Positions 15,375 to 24,304 of a DNA stretch of 64,000 nucleotides are shown piece by piece. Under the pieces are notes generated by a model. It was not told the DNA's origin, made no database searches, and saw only the letters and a program-made list of their open reading frames with translations. The DNA comes from Candidatus Latescibacterota bacterium (GTDB lineage: Bacteria > JAAXHH01), in assembly GCA_022822725.1 (NCBI GenBank), contig JAJEAN010000007.1:2429045-2493044 (forward strand), written 5' to 3'. The stretch's first letter is position 1, and every line of letters begins with the position of its first letter. A program made the position numbers and the translations under genes.

Positions 15375-15670
15375 TCAGCAGCCGGAGCGCCAGTCAGACC
15401 CGGACGCCAACCTCGCACCGGGCGTGCCAACCCCTCCATGGGCGCTATAGAGGCCGGGGCCTCGTCTTCTGTCCGGGACCTCGTCCTCTGGCCGGGGCGC
15501 CAGTCCTGCTCCGCGCCAGTTCCGCGCGGGTCGCTAACCCCGCACCGGGTGTGCCAACGTCCGGGACCTAGACCTCTGGCCGGGACGCCAGTCCAAAGCC
15601 AGAACGCCAGCCCAGTGTCGGATGCCAGCCCAGTGCCAGGACGCCAACCCCGCCATGGGCGCGCCGTGTG
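15375..15670. repeat. Degenerate GACGCCAGTCC-type repeat array
   Basis: Many imperfect copies of a short unit resembling GGCCGGGACGCCAGTCC or GCCAACCCCGCACCGGG follow one another with variable spacing. Copy boundaries are blurred, which suggests an old array. Confidence 0.55.
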
Positions 15671-15710
15671 CCTCCATCTCGTAATCCACACATACATTCT
15701 AATCCGTCGG

Positions 15711-15812
15711 TCTCCGCGTGACGCACTCCGGCGGTCGCCGCGTGACGCTTCTGACAGTCGCCGCGTGGCGCTTCTGACAGTCGCCGCGTGACGCTCTCCG
15801 GCGGTCGCCGCC
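15711..15812. repeat. 23-24 bp tandem repeat, about 4.3 copies
   Basis: Units at 15711-15734, 15735-15757, 15758-15780 and 15781-15804, plus a partial, share TCGCCGCGTGACGCTTCTGACAG or the variant ending CTCCGGCGG. The two variants alternate as outer and inner copies. Confidence 0.75.
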
Positions 15813-16151
15813 CCCTTGCTTCCCGATGGCGACCGACGCCACGCTAACACCTCCCGATCAGCTCGCCTTGATCTCTCCGGGGTGATCACGCCATTCCACC
15901 TCCTGGAGCCTGGCAATCGTATTTCCTGCCTGGTGATCGCCGTCCTGCCCGTCCGCCGGTGAACGTCGCCCACATCCGCTATCGCCTGCCCATCCGGCCC
16001 GAACCCGGCCGCCCCCTCAAGCAAACGAACCATCCCGAACCGGACGGATTCAGCGTGACCTGCTGAATCCCTGCGAAATCGTTTCCGCCCCGGATCTCGG
16101 CTGCGCCCAACAGAGGACACGAAAAATAACTTAGCCGAGGTAAAGTTTGAT

Positions 16152-16180
16152 TTGACAAATGTTAATTAGCTGGATAGTTT
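16152..16180 (+). promoter_or_regulatory. Possible promoter upstream of marR copy 2
   Basis: TTGACA (16152-16157) and a weak TAGTTT (16175-16180) are 17 bp apart in an AT-rich stretch. The following GGATAGTTTCTTATC is partly self-complementary, so it could hold a MarR-type operator. The leader to the gene would be over 200 nt, which lowers confidence. Confidence 0.35.
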
Positions 16181-16406
16181 CTTATCAGTTTTGTTGAAAT
16201 GTGTGATTTTTCACGGGACATTCCAGGCCCCGGACCATTTGGCTGAAACTGACGCTGGTACGACCCGAAAGATGCGAAGGAAATACCACTGTTGCCTTCA
16301 GGGCTGGACCGATCGTTCCGGTGTTGTTGCTTAAGATGCGGAACCATTCGATCCCACAGAAAAGTCATCTTACGAACCGCTTGATTTAACCCAGGTGACC
16401 GATTTG

Positions 16407-16880
16407 GTGAACGAACGCAGACAGGATATCTCGGACCGCTACCTGAATTCCGTGGAAGAAATCAACCGGATCATGTACAGCGGCCGTTTGCATGAATGGC
16501 AGGGGATGGACCTCTCGATTTCCCAGTTCAATACCCTGGTCATGCTGAAGCAGATGGGTTCCATGCGGATGGGGATGATCTCCTACTATCTGAAGAACAC
16601 CCTGGCCGCCACGACATCGATCGTAGACCGCCTGGAGAAAAAGGGCCTGGTGGTCCGGACCAAGGATCCCGAAGACCGAAGAGTGGTCATCTGCGAATTG
16701 ACGGAAGAGGGACAGAAAGCCACGGAACGGTTCTGGCGGGTCGCCAGGGAGGCGGCATTGCGGGTTGCCGGAAAGTGGGACACCGAGCAGCTGGAATCCG
16801 TGGTCAAGGCGCTGGAACTGATCTTGAGGACCCACAAGGAGATCGTTCAGTCCGGCGTTTCTTCCAAGGCCAACGAGTAG
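16407..16880 (+). CDS. MarR-family transcriptional regulator (copy 2)
   Basis: Second MarR-family winged-helix protein, about 157 residues, paralogous to the one at 14.8 kb. The wing motif DPEDRRVVICELTEEGQKAT is intact and the DNA-recognition part reads GMISYYLKNTLAATTSIVDRLEKKG. Only non-ATG starts are available; I prefer GTG at 16407 because AGGTGA (16393-16398) is correctly spaced upstream, whereas the GTG at 16395 lies inside that SD. Ligand and target are unknown. The next gene (ROK kinase) is convergent, so the regulator stands alone. Confidence 0.87.
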   Translation: MNERRQDISDRYLNSVEEINRIMYSGRLHEWQGMDLSISQFNTLVMLKQMGSMRMGMISYYLKNTLAATTSIVDRLEKKGLVVRTKDPEDRRVVICELTEEGQKATERFWRVAREAALRVAGKWDTEQLESVVKALELILRTHKEIVQSGVSSKANE

Positions 16881-16928
16881 TCCCAGCCCGCCTTTTCTGC
16901 CTTTCTCGAACAACAGAAGTAATCGAAG

Positions 16929-17894
16929 TTACGTGTTTCGGGTCAACATGAAGTGCCGCGCCGCACCGATTATGCCGGCGTCGTCGCCGAGTTTGGCTGG
17001 CACGATTTCCAGGATGCTGGCGGACCACTTGTAGGCGCGCCGCGCCACCTCCGCGCGGACGGGGGCGAAGATCAGATCGCCCGCCTTGATGACGCCCCCG
17101 CCTATGACGATCAGTTCGGGATTCAGCAGGTTGGTGAGACTGGACACGGCCGTGCCCAGGAGCGTGGCGGACCGGTGCATCACCTCGCGCGCCGTCTCAT
17201 CGCCCCGGTTGGCCGCTTCGGCGATCATCGCGGCGTCGATGCGTCCGGGGTCGCCGGCGGCCAGTTCCGTCAGTACGCTCGTCCGCCCCTTCCGAAGCTG
17301 TTCCCGCGCCTGTTCGGCGATGGCCGTCGCCGAGGCATAGGCTTCCAGGCACCCCAGCGCGCCGCAGCCACACAATCTGCCGTTCTCCACGACGGTCATA
17401 TGGCCGATTTCGCCGCCCGCGCCGTTGGAACCGCGCCAGACTTCGTGATTCATGATGATCGCGCCGCCGACGCCCGTCCCGAGGGTGATGCATACGATAT
17501 TGGCGTAACCGGCGGCGCTTCCGACCCAGTGCTCCCCGATGGCCGCCGCATTGGCGTCGTTCTCGATCGCCACCGGGAGTCCCAGCCGTTCCCGGAGCAG
17601 CGACTGGAGCGGGAGATCCACCCATTCCGGCACGTTCGGCGCGTAGACCACGGTTCCCGAGCCGTCGGGGATCAACCCGGGCGTACCCACGCCCACGCCG
17701 GCCACGCGGTCCCTTCCGCAGGAATCCATGGTCGTCTCGACGCAGGCCACCAGGCGGTCAATCACTTCGCCGGCCGTACGGCTGCCCGATATGGACTGCC
17801 AGGCCCGGTGGGATATGCGGCCGCCGTCATCCACGACGGCGCTGTTGACGTTAGTCCCGCCCAGGTCGACGCCTATGACCGGGTCTCGCCTCAT
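16929..17894 (-). CDS. ROK-family sugar kinase (glucokinase-like)
   Basis: ROK-family protein, 321 residues, without an N-terminal HTH, so a kinase and not a NagC-type repressor. The ATP-binding motif DLGGTNVNSAVVD opens the protein, the catalytic Asp is in VAIENDANAAAIGEH, the second glycine-rich motif is TLGTGVGGAIIM, and the ROK zinc site reads GHM...CGCGALGCLEAYAS. These match bacterial glucokinases; other hexoses or N-acetylhexosamines are possible substrates. Its ATG overlaps the stop of the phosphoglycerate mutase gene by 4 bp (17891-17894), implying translational coupling of two sugar-catabolism genes. Confidence 0.9.
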   Translation of the reverse strand: MRRDPVIGVDLGGTNVNSAVVDDGGRISHRAWQSISGSRTAGEVIDRLVACVETTMDSCGRDRVAGVGVGTPGLIPDGSGTVVYAPNVPEWVDLPLQSLLRERLGLPVAIENDANAAAIGEHWVGSAAGYANIVCITLGTGVGGAIIMNHEVWRGSNGAGGEIGHMTVVENGRLCGCGALGCLEAYASATAIAEQAREQLRKGRTSVLTELAAGDPGRIDAAMIAEAANRGDETAREVMHRSATLLGTAVSSLTNLLNPELIVIGGGVIKAGDLIFAPVRAEVARRAYKWSASILEIVPAKLGDDAGIIGAARHFMLTRNT

Positions 17895-19672
17895 GTCCGC
17901 TCCGTGCTTCCGGCTGGACCAGCCTGATCATCTTGACCGGACCGATCGGCCGGAACGTTCCCGGTATCTTTACCGGCCGGATCGGCCGGACCGTCCAGGT
18001 CATCAAGCGCCGCATCGGCCGGACCGTCCAGGTCATCAAGCGCCGTGCCCGACATCGATTCCGGACAGGAAATGCCCATCATGGACAGCACGGTCGGCGC
18101 CACGTCCTCCAGCCGCCCGCCGGTACGCAGCACGATGTCTGTGCGGCGCTCGTCCACGAGGATGAGCGGCACGGGATTCGTCGTGTGCGCCGTATGAGGC
18201 GAGGAGGTGATGGGATCCACCATCATCTCCGCGTTGCCGTGGTCCGCCGTCACGATCGCCCCGCCGCCGGCAGAGCGGATCGCGTACATCACCTCTCCCA
18301 GGCACCGGTCGACCGTTTCCACGGCCGCGACCGTGGCCGGGAGCGAACCGGTGTGCCCCACCATGTCCGGATTGGCGAAATTCACCAGGATGAAATCGTA
18401 TGCTCCGCCGCGCAGGGCATCGGCCACCCGGGCCGCGACCTCGGGCGCGCTCATTTCGGGCTTCTCGTCGTAGGTAGCCACGTCCCGCGGCGAGGGAACC
18501 ATGATCCGGTCCTCGCCTTCGAAGGGCCGCTCGCCGCCGCCGTTGAAGAAATAGGTGACGTGGGGGTACTTCTCCGTTTCCGCCACGCGCAGCTGACGCC
18601 GTCCGGCCAGGCTGATCGTTTCTCCCAGGATATCGCGCATGCGTTCCGGGGGGCGAAAGGCGCAGGGCACATCGAAACGCTCATCGTAGGGCGTCATGGT
18701 GGCGATGCGTACGTCCGGCACCGCCCCGCGGGCGAATCCGTCGAAATCCCGTTCGATGAAGGCCCGGACGATCTGGCGCCCCCGGTCGGCCCGGAAATTG
18801 AATACGATCACCGCATCGCCGTCCGAGATCTCCGCGTCGGTCCCGTCCGGCGTCGCGCTGGGTGAACCCGTCGATCCCGCGCCGGCGGGGCCATTCCGCG
18901 TTATGCCGGCGGTCCCGTCCGGCGACGTACCGGCGGAACTACCCAACGCCGGCACGATCAAGGTGGGTGATACGAACTCGTCCGTTTCGCCCCGGTCGTA
19001 AGCCGCCTGTACGGCCTCCACCGCGGTGCCGGCCCGGTGCCCCTTTCCTTCGGTAAACAGCTCGTAGGCCCTGCGCACCCGTTCCCACCTGTTGTCCCGG
19101 TCCATGGCGTAGTACCGCCCGGTGACGGTGGCGATGCGGCCCACGCCGAGCTCTTTGCTTGCCGCCTGCAGCGTCTGGAGATAGGCCGGCGCACTCCGGG
19201 GCGGCGTATCACGGCCGTCCAGAATAGCGTGTATCAGGACGCGATCGCCGGTCAGTCCCCGGCGCCGGGCCATTTCGAGCAGCGCCAGGTAATGCTTCTC
19301 GGCGCTGTGGACCAGTCCATCCGACGTGAGTCCCAGCAAGTGCAGCCGCCCTCCCGTTCCCCGCAGTCGTTCCAGGATTCCGGCAAGCGCGGCGTTTTCG
19401 AAGAATGAGCCGTCGTCGATGGCCTCGTTGATCCGGCTGACTTCCTGGCGCACCACCCGTCCCGCGCCCAGGTTGAGGTGGCCGACTTCCGAGTTCCCCA
19501 TAATCCCGGGCGGAAGGCCGACATCCTCGCCCGATGCGCTCAACAAGGTATGGGGATACTGCTGCCACAACCTGTCGAAGTTCGGCGTCTCCGCCAGCAG
19601 CACGGCGTTGGCATCGCCGCGGGGGGCGATGCCCCAGCCGTCCAGGATGACCAGCGCAACGGGAGCGTTCAT
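17891..19672 (-). CDS. gpmI: 2,3-bisphosphoglycerate-independent phosphoglycerate mutase
   Basis: Glycolytic enzyme interconverting 3- and 2-phosphoglycerate through a phosphoserine intermediate, 593 residues versus about 510-550 for most GpmI. The nucleophile Ser is in MGNSEVGHLNLGAGR; metal-binding motifs GWGIA, TADHGNAE and SPHTAHTTNPVP are present. The extra length comes from two low-complexity pieces: a Gly/Thr/Pro-rich insert around residues 250-285 and a C-terminal tail of about 55 residues containing ALDDLDGPAD twice, encoded by a 30-bp tandem repeat. The tail lies past the natural end of the fold. It precedes and overlaps the ROK kinase gene. Confidence 0.95.
   Translation of the reverse strand: MNAPVALVILDGWGIAPRGDANAVLLAETPNFDRLWQQYPHTLLSASGEDVGLPPGIMGNSEVGHLNLGAGRVVRQEVSRINEAIDDGSFFENAALAGILERLRGTGGRLHLLGLTSDGLVHSAEKHYLALLEMARRRGLTGDRVLIHAILDGRDTPPRSAPAYLQTLQAASKELGVGRIATVTGRYYAMDRDNRWERVRRAYELFTEGKGHRAGTAVEAVQAAYDRGETDEFVSPTLIVPALGSSAGTSPDGTAGITRNGPAGAGSTGSPSATPDGTDAEISDGDAVIVFNFRADRGRQIVRAFIERDFDGFARGAVPDVRIATMTPYDERFDVPCAFRPPERMRDILGETISLAGRRQLRVAETEKYPHVTYFFNGGGERPFEGEDRIMVPSPRDVATYDEKPEMSAPEVAARVADALRGGAYDFILVNFANPDMVGHTGSLPATVAAVETVDRCLGEVMYAIRSAGGGAIVTADHGNAEMMVDPITSSPHTAHTTNPVPLILVDERRTDIVLRTGGRLEDVAPTVLSMMGISCPESMSGTALDDLDGPADAALDDLDGPADPAGKDTGNVPADRSGQDDQAGPAGSTERT
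17986..18047. repeat. 30-bp tandem repeat at the gpmI 3' end
   Basis: Two adjacent, almost identical 30-bp units (beginning CGGCCGGACCGTCCAGGTCA on the plus strand) encode ALDDLDGPAD twice in the C-terminal tail of GpmI. Shorter CCGGACCG-like fragments continue toward the stop codon. Confidence 0.75.
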
Positions 19673-19741
19673 CTGGAGGTTCGTACCCCGGCCGTATCGA
19701 TGCGGGTGCCCGATATCCTTCGGCCGAAAGCCCCATTATGA

Positions 19742-19771
19742 AGAAAACGCGGAAGGCGCTCCGCGTTTTCT
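19742..19771 (-). terminator. Intrinsic terminator-like hairpin downstream of htrA
   Basis: A perfect 12-bp stem (19742-19753 with 19760-19771) with a 6-nt loop. The arms are AGAAAACGCGGA and TCCGCGTTTTCT, so the transcript has a GC core and a U-rich 3' arm on either strand. It lies about 130 nt past the HtrA stop and before gpmI, so it most likely ends the htrA message and insulates gpmI. Confidence 0.65.
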
Positions 19772-19903
19772 GATGAGTTTAATGGTAAATTCAGTGATGT
19801 TCGATCGATGAGGGACACCCGGTATCGCCTTAGCGCGTGACGCTGCACAGGTCCCATGGCACCGCGCAGGACGCGCGACATCAGCATCCTGCTTGTGACA
19901 CCC

Positions 19904-21388
19904 TTATTCTTCGGGAACCCGCAGTCCCACCAGGAATTGCGCGTTGCCGCGCTGAATCCTGAATCGGATGGCCTGTCCGGCTTCGAACTGCCGGACGATT
20001 CCGAGGAATGCCTGTACGCTGGACACAGGGTCGCCGTTCACTTCGCGGATCAGGTCGCCGCGCTGGAGTCCCCGGTCCTCGGCCACGCTGCCCGATCGCA
20101 CCTGTGCGATGACCACACCTGAACCCGATTCGTAGAAACGGCTCCATTCCCTGGTAATATCCATGACGTCGATGCCGAGGTTGCTCGCCGGACTTCTTTC
20201 CCTCTGTTCCTCTCTCGACGCGGTTTGCGTGGGATCTACGTCGGGCAATTCGCCCAGTTCAATCGCGACCGTCACGGGGTCGCCGTCACGGATCACGTCG
20301 AGTTCCACTACCGTACCCGGGGCCATATCCGCGATCCGGTTGCGGAGGTCGTCCGTATCCTCCACTTCCTTTCCGTTCAGGCCGACGACCACGTCCTCCT
20401 GCTCGAGATCGGAATCTCGCGCCGGACCGTCATCCGTGATCCCTTCGATCAGCACCCCGTCCGAGTCTTCAAGCCCCATGGACTCCGCTACCACCTCATC
20501 GAGGTTTCTGATCATAACACCCAGGTAACCGCGCGTAACGCGTCCGTCTTCGACCAGCCGGGTCATGATATTCCGGGCCATGTTGGCCGGTACCGCGAAC
20601 CCGACGCCCTGGTATCCGCCGGTCCGGGTCGATATGGCCGTGTTGATGCCCATGAGGTTGCCTTCCAGGTCCACCAGGGCGCCGCCGCTGTTCCCGGGGT
20701 TGATGGCGGCGTCCGTCTGGATGAAATTCTCATAGGAGTTCTGGGCCAGCACCCCGCCCCTGCCCTTGGCGCTGACGATGCCCGCCGTGACGGTGTGGTT
20801 CAGCCCGAAGGGATTGCCCACGGCCATGACCCATTCGCCCACGCGCAACTTGTCGGAATCGCCGAAGGGCAGCACGGGCAGATCATCGAAATCGACTTTG
20901 ATGACGGCCAGGTCCGTCCTGGGATCCAGCCCGATGATCTCAGCCTTCGCCTCGCGTTCGTCCGACAGCAGGACCTCCAGCTCGTCGGCGTCTTCCACCA
21001 CGTGATTGTTCGTCAGGATGTAGCCGTCCTCCGAGACGATGACCCCGGAACCCACTCCCCGGAATGGCCGGGGCTGGGCATCGGGTGCCTGCCTGCCGCC
21101 GAAAAACTCCTCGAAGGGGCGCCAGAACCGCTGCTGCGTCTGCCTGACCACGCGCTCGCTTTTTATGAGCACCACGGCAGGCTTCACCCGCTCGGCTATG
21201 GTGGCGAAGGTCTCACTGAAATCCTCGAGCGACCGTTGGTCCGCCGCCACGACCGGCGTGATCGATCTGTATTCATCCCGTTCGGCGACAGATGCGTCCC
21301 AATTGGAAATGAACAGTGCGCCGAGCACCATGCCCGTACCGAGCAGCACCGCGGCGGCCAGGCCGCCGAACTTCCTTTTCTCCTTCAT
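19904..21388 (-). CDS. HtrA/DegP-type periplasmic serine protease with two PDZ domains
   Basis: S1C-family protease, 494 residues. An N-terminal signal anchor (LAAAVLLGTGMVLGALFIS) places it in the periplasm. The catalytic triad is complete: His129 (TNNHVV), Asp159 (RTDLAVIK) and Ser234 (NPGNSGGALV). Two PDZ domains follow (about 275-365 and 395-490), separated by an Asp/Ser/Arg-rich linker. DegP/DegQ proteins degrade or chaperone misfolded envelope proteins. The ATG at 21388 is preceded by GGGAG at 7-bp spacing; an upstream in-frame ATG at 21421 lacks an SD. It lies 87 bp downstream of lon on the same strand, grouping two quality-control proteases. Confidence 0.95.
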   Translation of the reverse strand: MKEKRKFGGLAAAVLLGTGMVLGALFISNWDASVAERDEYRSITPVVAADQRSLEDFSETFATIAERVKPAVVLIKSERVVRQTQQRFWRPFEEFFGGRQAPDAQPRPFRGVGSGVIVSEDGYILTNNHVVEDADELEVLLSDEREAKAEIIGLDPRTDLAVIKVDFDDLPVLPFGDSDKLRVGEWVMAVGNPFGLNHTVTAGIVSAKGRGGVLAQNSYENFIQTDAAINPGNSGGALVDLEGNLMGINTAISTRTGGYQGVGFAVPANMARNIMTRLVEDGRVTRGYLGVMIRNLDEVVAESMGLEDSDGVLIEGITDDGPARDSDLEQEDVVVGLNGKEVEDTDDLRNRIADMAPGTVVELDVIRDGDPVTVAIELGELPDVDPTQTASREEQRERSPASNLGIDVMDITREWSRFYESGSGVVIAQVRSGSVAEDRGLQRGDLIREVNGDPVSSVQAFLGIVRQFEAGQAIRFRIQRGNAQFLVGLRVPEE

Positions 21389-21475
21389 GCTCGATCTCCC
21401 TTTTCTGCTGGCTGAACTCAACTTGATTCAACTATGCATAATACCGGGCGCGTGCCCCGGCGTCAATCGTTTACC

Positions 21476-23959
21476 TCAGTTCAGATTCACGTCCCGGGTC
21501 GCGACCGTCACGCCGCCTTCCAGGCTTTCCGTCCATGCCTCGTCGCGCTCCGGCGCGTCGACGGTCCGATCGTCTACGGGCTCATCTTCGACCGGTTCGT
21601 CCATGAGCGCCAGTTCCAGGACCTGGTCGATGTGGTCGACCAGGCAGAACCCGAGCTTCTCCTTGACGGCCCCGGGGACGTCGTCCAGGTCTTTCTCGTT
21701 CCGCCGGGGCAGGATGATGGTGGTGATACCGGCCCGCATCGCCCCGAGGACCTTCTCCTTGATGCCGCCGACGGGCATGACCCTGCCGCGGAGGGTGACC
21801 TCTCCGGTCATGGCCAGGTCGTTCCGTACGGGGCGGCCCGTGAACAGGGAGGTCAGCACCGTCACGAGCGCCACGCCGGCGGACGGCCCGTCCTTGGGAA
21901 TGGCGCCCACGGGCAGATGGATGTGGATGTCGTGCGCGCCGAAGAACGCCGGGTCGATCTGCCAGTCGGCGGCGTGCGACCGCACGTACGTCAACGCGGC
22001 CCGGGCAGATTCCTTCATCACGTCACCCAGCTGGCCCGTGAGCGTCAGTCCCTTGCCGCCTGACATCTTGCTGGCCTCGACGAACATGATCTCACCGCCG
22101 GCGGGGGTCCATGCCAGTCCTATGGCCACGCCGGGTTCGCCGGTGCGTTCCGCGGTCTCGGAGAAGTACTCGGCCGGGCCCAGGTACGGGTGAAGATGCT
22201 CGCCCGTGACATGGAAAGGCGGAGACTGCCCTTCGGCGACCGAACGGGCCGCCTTGCGGGCCACCGTGCGGATCTTGCGTTCCAGGTTGCGAAGGCCCGC
22301 CTCCCGGGTGTAATCGGCGATGATCCGGCCGATCGCCCGGTCGTCGAAGACCACGTCGCCGGTGGACAGCCCGTGCGATTCCAGTTCCCTGGGGACGAGG
22401 TAGCGCCGCGCGATCTCGATCTTCTCCTCTTCCGTGTATCCCGAAAGCTCGATGACCTCCATGCGGTCGCGCAGCGGCTCCGTTATGCCGGCCAGCATGT
22501 TGGCCGTGGTCACGAACATGACGTTGGACAGGTCGAAGGGCAGATCGATGTAGTGATCGGTGAAGGTGTCGTTCTGCTCCGGGTCGAGCACTTCGAGCAG
22601 CGCCGAGGCGGGATCCCCCCGGAAGTCCCGGCCGAGCTTGTCGATCTCGTCCAGCATGAAGACCGGGTTGTTGGTGCCCGCCTTGCGGATGCTCTGGACG
22701 ATGCGGCCGGGCAGGGCGCCGATATAGGTCCTGCGGTGTCCCCTGATCTCCGCCTCGTCATGCACGCCGCCCAGGGAAATGCGCACGAACTTGCGGCCCA
22801 GGGCGCGGGCGATGGACTTGCCCAGCGAGGTCTTGCCCACCCCAGGCGGCCCGACAAAACACAGGATGGAACCCTTGAGGTCCGGCTTCAGGCTGCGCAC
22901 GGCCAGGTGTTCGAGGATGCGGTCCTTGATCTTGTCGAGGCCGTAGTGGTCTTCGTCCAGGATCTCCCGGGCGCGCGCGATGTCCAGCTGATCCTCCGAC
23001 GAAACCGACCACGGCAGCTCCGACAGCCACTCGAGATAGGTCCGCAGCGTCGAATACTCGGGAGAGATGGACGGGATGCGTTCCAGGCGCTGTAGCTCGC
23101 GCTCCGCCTCCACCCGGGCTAGATCCGGAAGGCCCGCCTCATCGATCTTCTCGCGCAGATCGGACAGGTCCTCGCCCTGGCCTTCGCCGTCTTCGCCTAG
23201 TTCCCGCCGAATCGCCTGCATCTGCTCGCGGAGATAGTACTCGCGCTGGGCCTTGCCCATCTTGTCCTCGACCTGCGACTGGATGCGGCTGCCCGTCTCC
23301 GCCACCTCGACTTCCTGGGCGATCAGGAAAGTCAACGCCTTCAGCCGGTCCTTGACGTCGCTCAACTCCAGCATGGCCTGCTGGTCTTCAAGGGAGATCT
23401 TCAGGTTGAAGGCGATGAAATCGGCCATCTTGGATGGCTGGTCCACCAGGTTGAGCAGGGGAATGCGCAGCTCCTCGGACATGGTCGGGACCAGCTCGAT
23501 CAGCCGCTGGAACTGTTCCGACAGGTTGTGGGCCAGGGCCTTGCCCTCCATGGACTCGTTTTTCCGCTCGGTCTGAAGCTCCACACGGGCACGCATGACC
23601 GGTTCGGTTTCGAGCACTTCCACCACCCTGGCCCGCGAGACCCCGTGCACGACCGCGTGCAGGCTGTCCCCCGGCAGCTTCATCATCTTGTAGATCCGGA
23701 CCAGCGTTCCGTATGTGTAGAGATCGTCCGGCGTCGGCCGTTCCGTCTCAGGGTCGCGCTGCGCCAGGATCAGGACCATCTTGTCCTGCTGCAGCGCTTC
23801 GTCCAGCGCCTTGACGGAACCCGGCCGGTCAGCCACCAGCGCCGCGGCCATGTGGGGATACACGACCAGGTTGCGCACGGGCAACACGGCGATGGACTCG
23901 ATCATCGCGTCTTCCTGCAGGTTTTGCTGGAATTCCTGAAGTGCCTTGACCTCGGCCAT
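21476..23959 (-). CDS. lon: ATP-dependent protease Lon
   Basis: Lon AAA+ serine protease, 827 residues. N-terminal substrate-binding LAN domain (VLPVRNLVVYPHM), a coiled-coil region with YYLREQMQAIRRELG, Walker A GPPGVGKTSLGK near residue 367, and the protease domain with catalytic Ser in PKDGPSAGVA (about 691) and Lys in GGIKEKVLGA (about 733). It degrades damaged and regulatory cytosolic proteins. Two starts are plausible: ATG 23959 (GAGG 6 bp upstream) and ATG 23905 (AGGA about 7 bp upstream); the second starts directly before the conserved domain. The C-terminal about 35 residues are Asp/Glu-rich and not conserved. Confidence 0.97.
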   Translation of the reverse strand: MAEVKALQEFQQNLQEDAMIESIAVLPVRNLVVYPHMAAALVADRPGSVKALDEALQQDKMVLILAQRDPETERPTPDDLYTYGTLVRIYKMMKLPGDSLHAVVHGVSRARVVEVLETEPVMRARVELQTERKNESMEGKALAHNLSEQFQRLIELVPTMSEELRIPLLNLVDQPSKMADFIAFNLKISLEDQQAMLELSDVKDRLKALTFLIAQEVEVAETGSRIQSQVEDKMGKAQREYYLREQMQAIRRELGEDGEGQGEDLSDLREKIDEAGLPDLARVEAERELQRLERIPSISPEYSTLRTYLEWLSELPWSVSSEDQLDIARAREILDEDHYGLDKIKDRILEHLAVRSLKPDLKGSILCFVGPPGVGKTSLGKSIARALGRKFVRISLGGVHDEAEIRGHRRTYIGALPGRIVQSIRKAGTNNPVFMLDEIDKLGRDFRGDPASALLEVLDPEQNDTFTDHYIDLPFDLSNVMFVTTANMLAGITEPLRDRMEVIELSGYTEEEKIEIARRYLVPRELESHGLSTGDVVFDDRAIGRIIADYTREAGLRNLERKIRTVARKAARSVAEGQSPPFHVTGEHLHPYLGPAEYFSETAERTGEPGVAIGLAWTPAGGEIMFVEASKMSGGKGLTLTGQLGDVMKESARAALTYVRSHAADWQIDPAFFGAHDIHIHLPVGAIPKDGPSAGVALVTVLTSLFTGRPVRNDLAMTGEVTLRGRVMPVGGIKEKVLGAMRAGITTIILPRRNEKDLDDVPGAVKEKLGFCLVDHIDQVLELALMDEPVEDEPVDDRTVDAPERDEAWTESLEGGVTVATRDVNLN

Positions 23960-24076
23960 GCGCTGCCTCGCTTTCTCTGCCTTCGCCTCGCGTCGCCATT
24001 TGAGGCGATCGGCCGGTTATCCGTTCCTGCTTCAATACGGCGGCCGGTCGACCGTTCCTTGCGACGGCTTACCATT

Positions 24077-24082
24077 ATTATA
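24077..24082 (-). promoter_or_regulatory. Candidate -10 box for lon
   Basis: On the minus strand this reads TATAAT, an exact consensus -10, about 118 bp before the lon start. No good sigma70 -35 or heat-shock sigma32 CTTGAA element is found at the right distance, so assignment is tentative. Confidence 0.35.
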
Positions 24083-24261
24083 CGCACGAACCGGCCTGTA
24101 CGGTTCATTTGGCCCGAAAGTGGCCCGAAAGTTCGTGCCGCACCGTACAGGCTTCAAGGTGCAAACGCCATGCCACGGTGGTTTACGGTCCGCAAGAGAG
24201 GCCTTCGAAGCGACGGCACGACGGATATCGGCCCAGTGCGGGACAAAACAGTATCGGAATA

Positions 24262-24304
24262 TGCCAATTTGGCAGATATGGCGCCACGACCTGCCAATTT
24301 GGCA
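24262..24304. promoter_or_regulatory. Array of three palindromes (TGCCAA-T-TTGGCA twice, TGGCGCCA between)
   Basis: TGCCAATTTGGCA, a perfect 6-bp inverted repeat with a 1-bp centre, occurs at 24262-24274 and identically at 24292-24304, centres 30 bp apart. Between them lies the perfect palindrome TGGCGCCA at 24279-24286. Phased symmetric sites of this kind usually are repressor or activator operators. The flanking genes are lon (leftward, about 300 bp) and the cytochrome-like lipoprotein (rightward, about 290 bp). Confidence 0.55.

Larger units (their letters stand above)
15341..16394. other. Repeat-rich intergenic region between two marR genes
   Basis: About 1.05 kb without a credible gene. 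From 15375 to 15670 it is dominated by degenerate GGCCGGGACGCCAGTCC-like units; from 15711 to 15812 by a cleaner 23-24 bp tandem array. The rest to 16130 is GC-rich unique sequence, after which composition becomes AT-richer with a possible promoter at 16152-16180. A long minus-strand frame (15227-16120) reads through the repeats but has no codon-level or motif support. Confidence 0.6.

Noticed and set aside
15375-15812. Possible CRISPR array
   Set aside because: Units are contiguous or irregular without unique spacers of constant length, and no cas genes are near.
15227-16120. 297-codon minus-strand frame between the marR genes
   Set aside because: Built from tandem repeats and overlaps the marR copy 1 end; composition is Arg/Gly/Trp low complexity with no motif.
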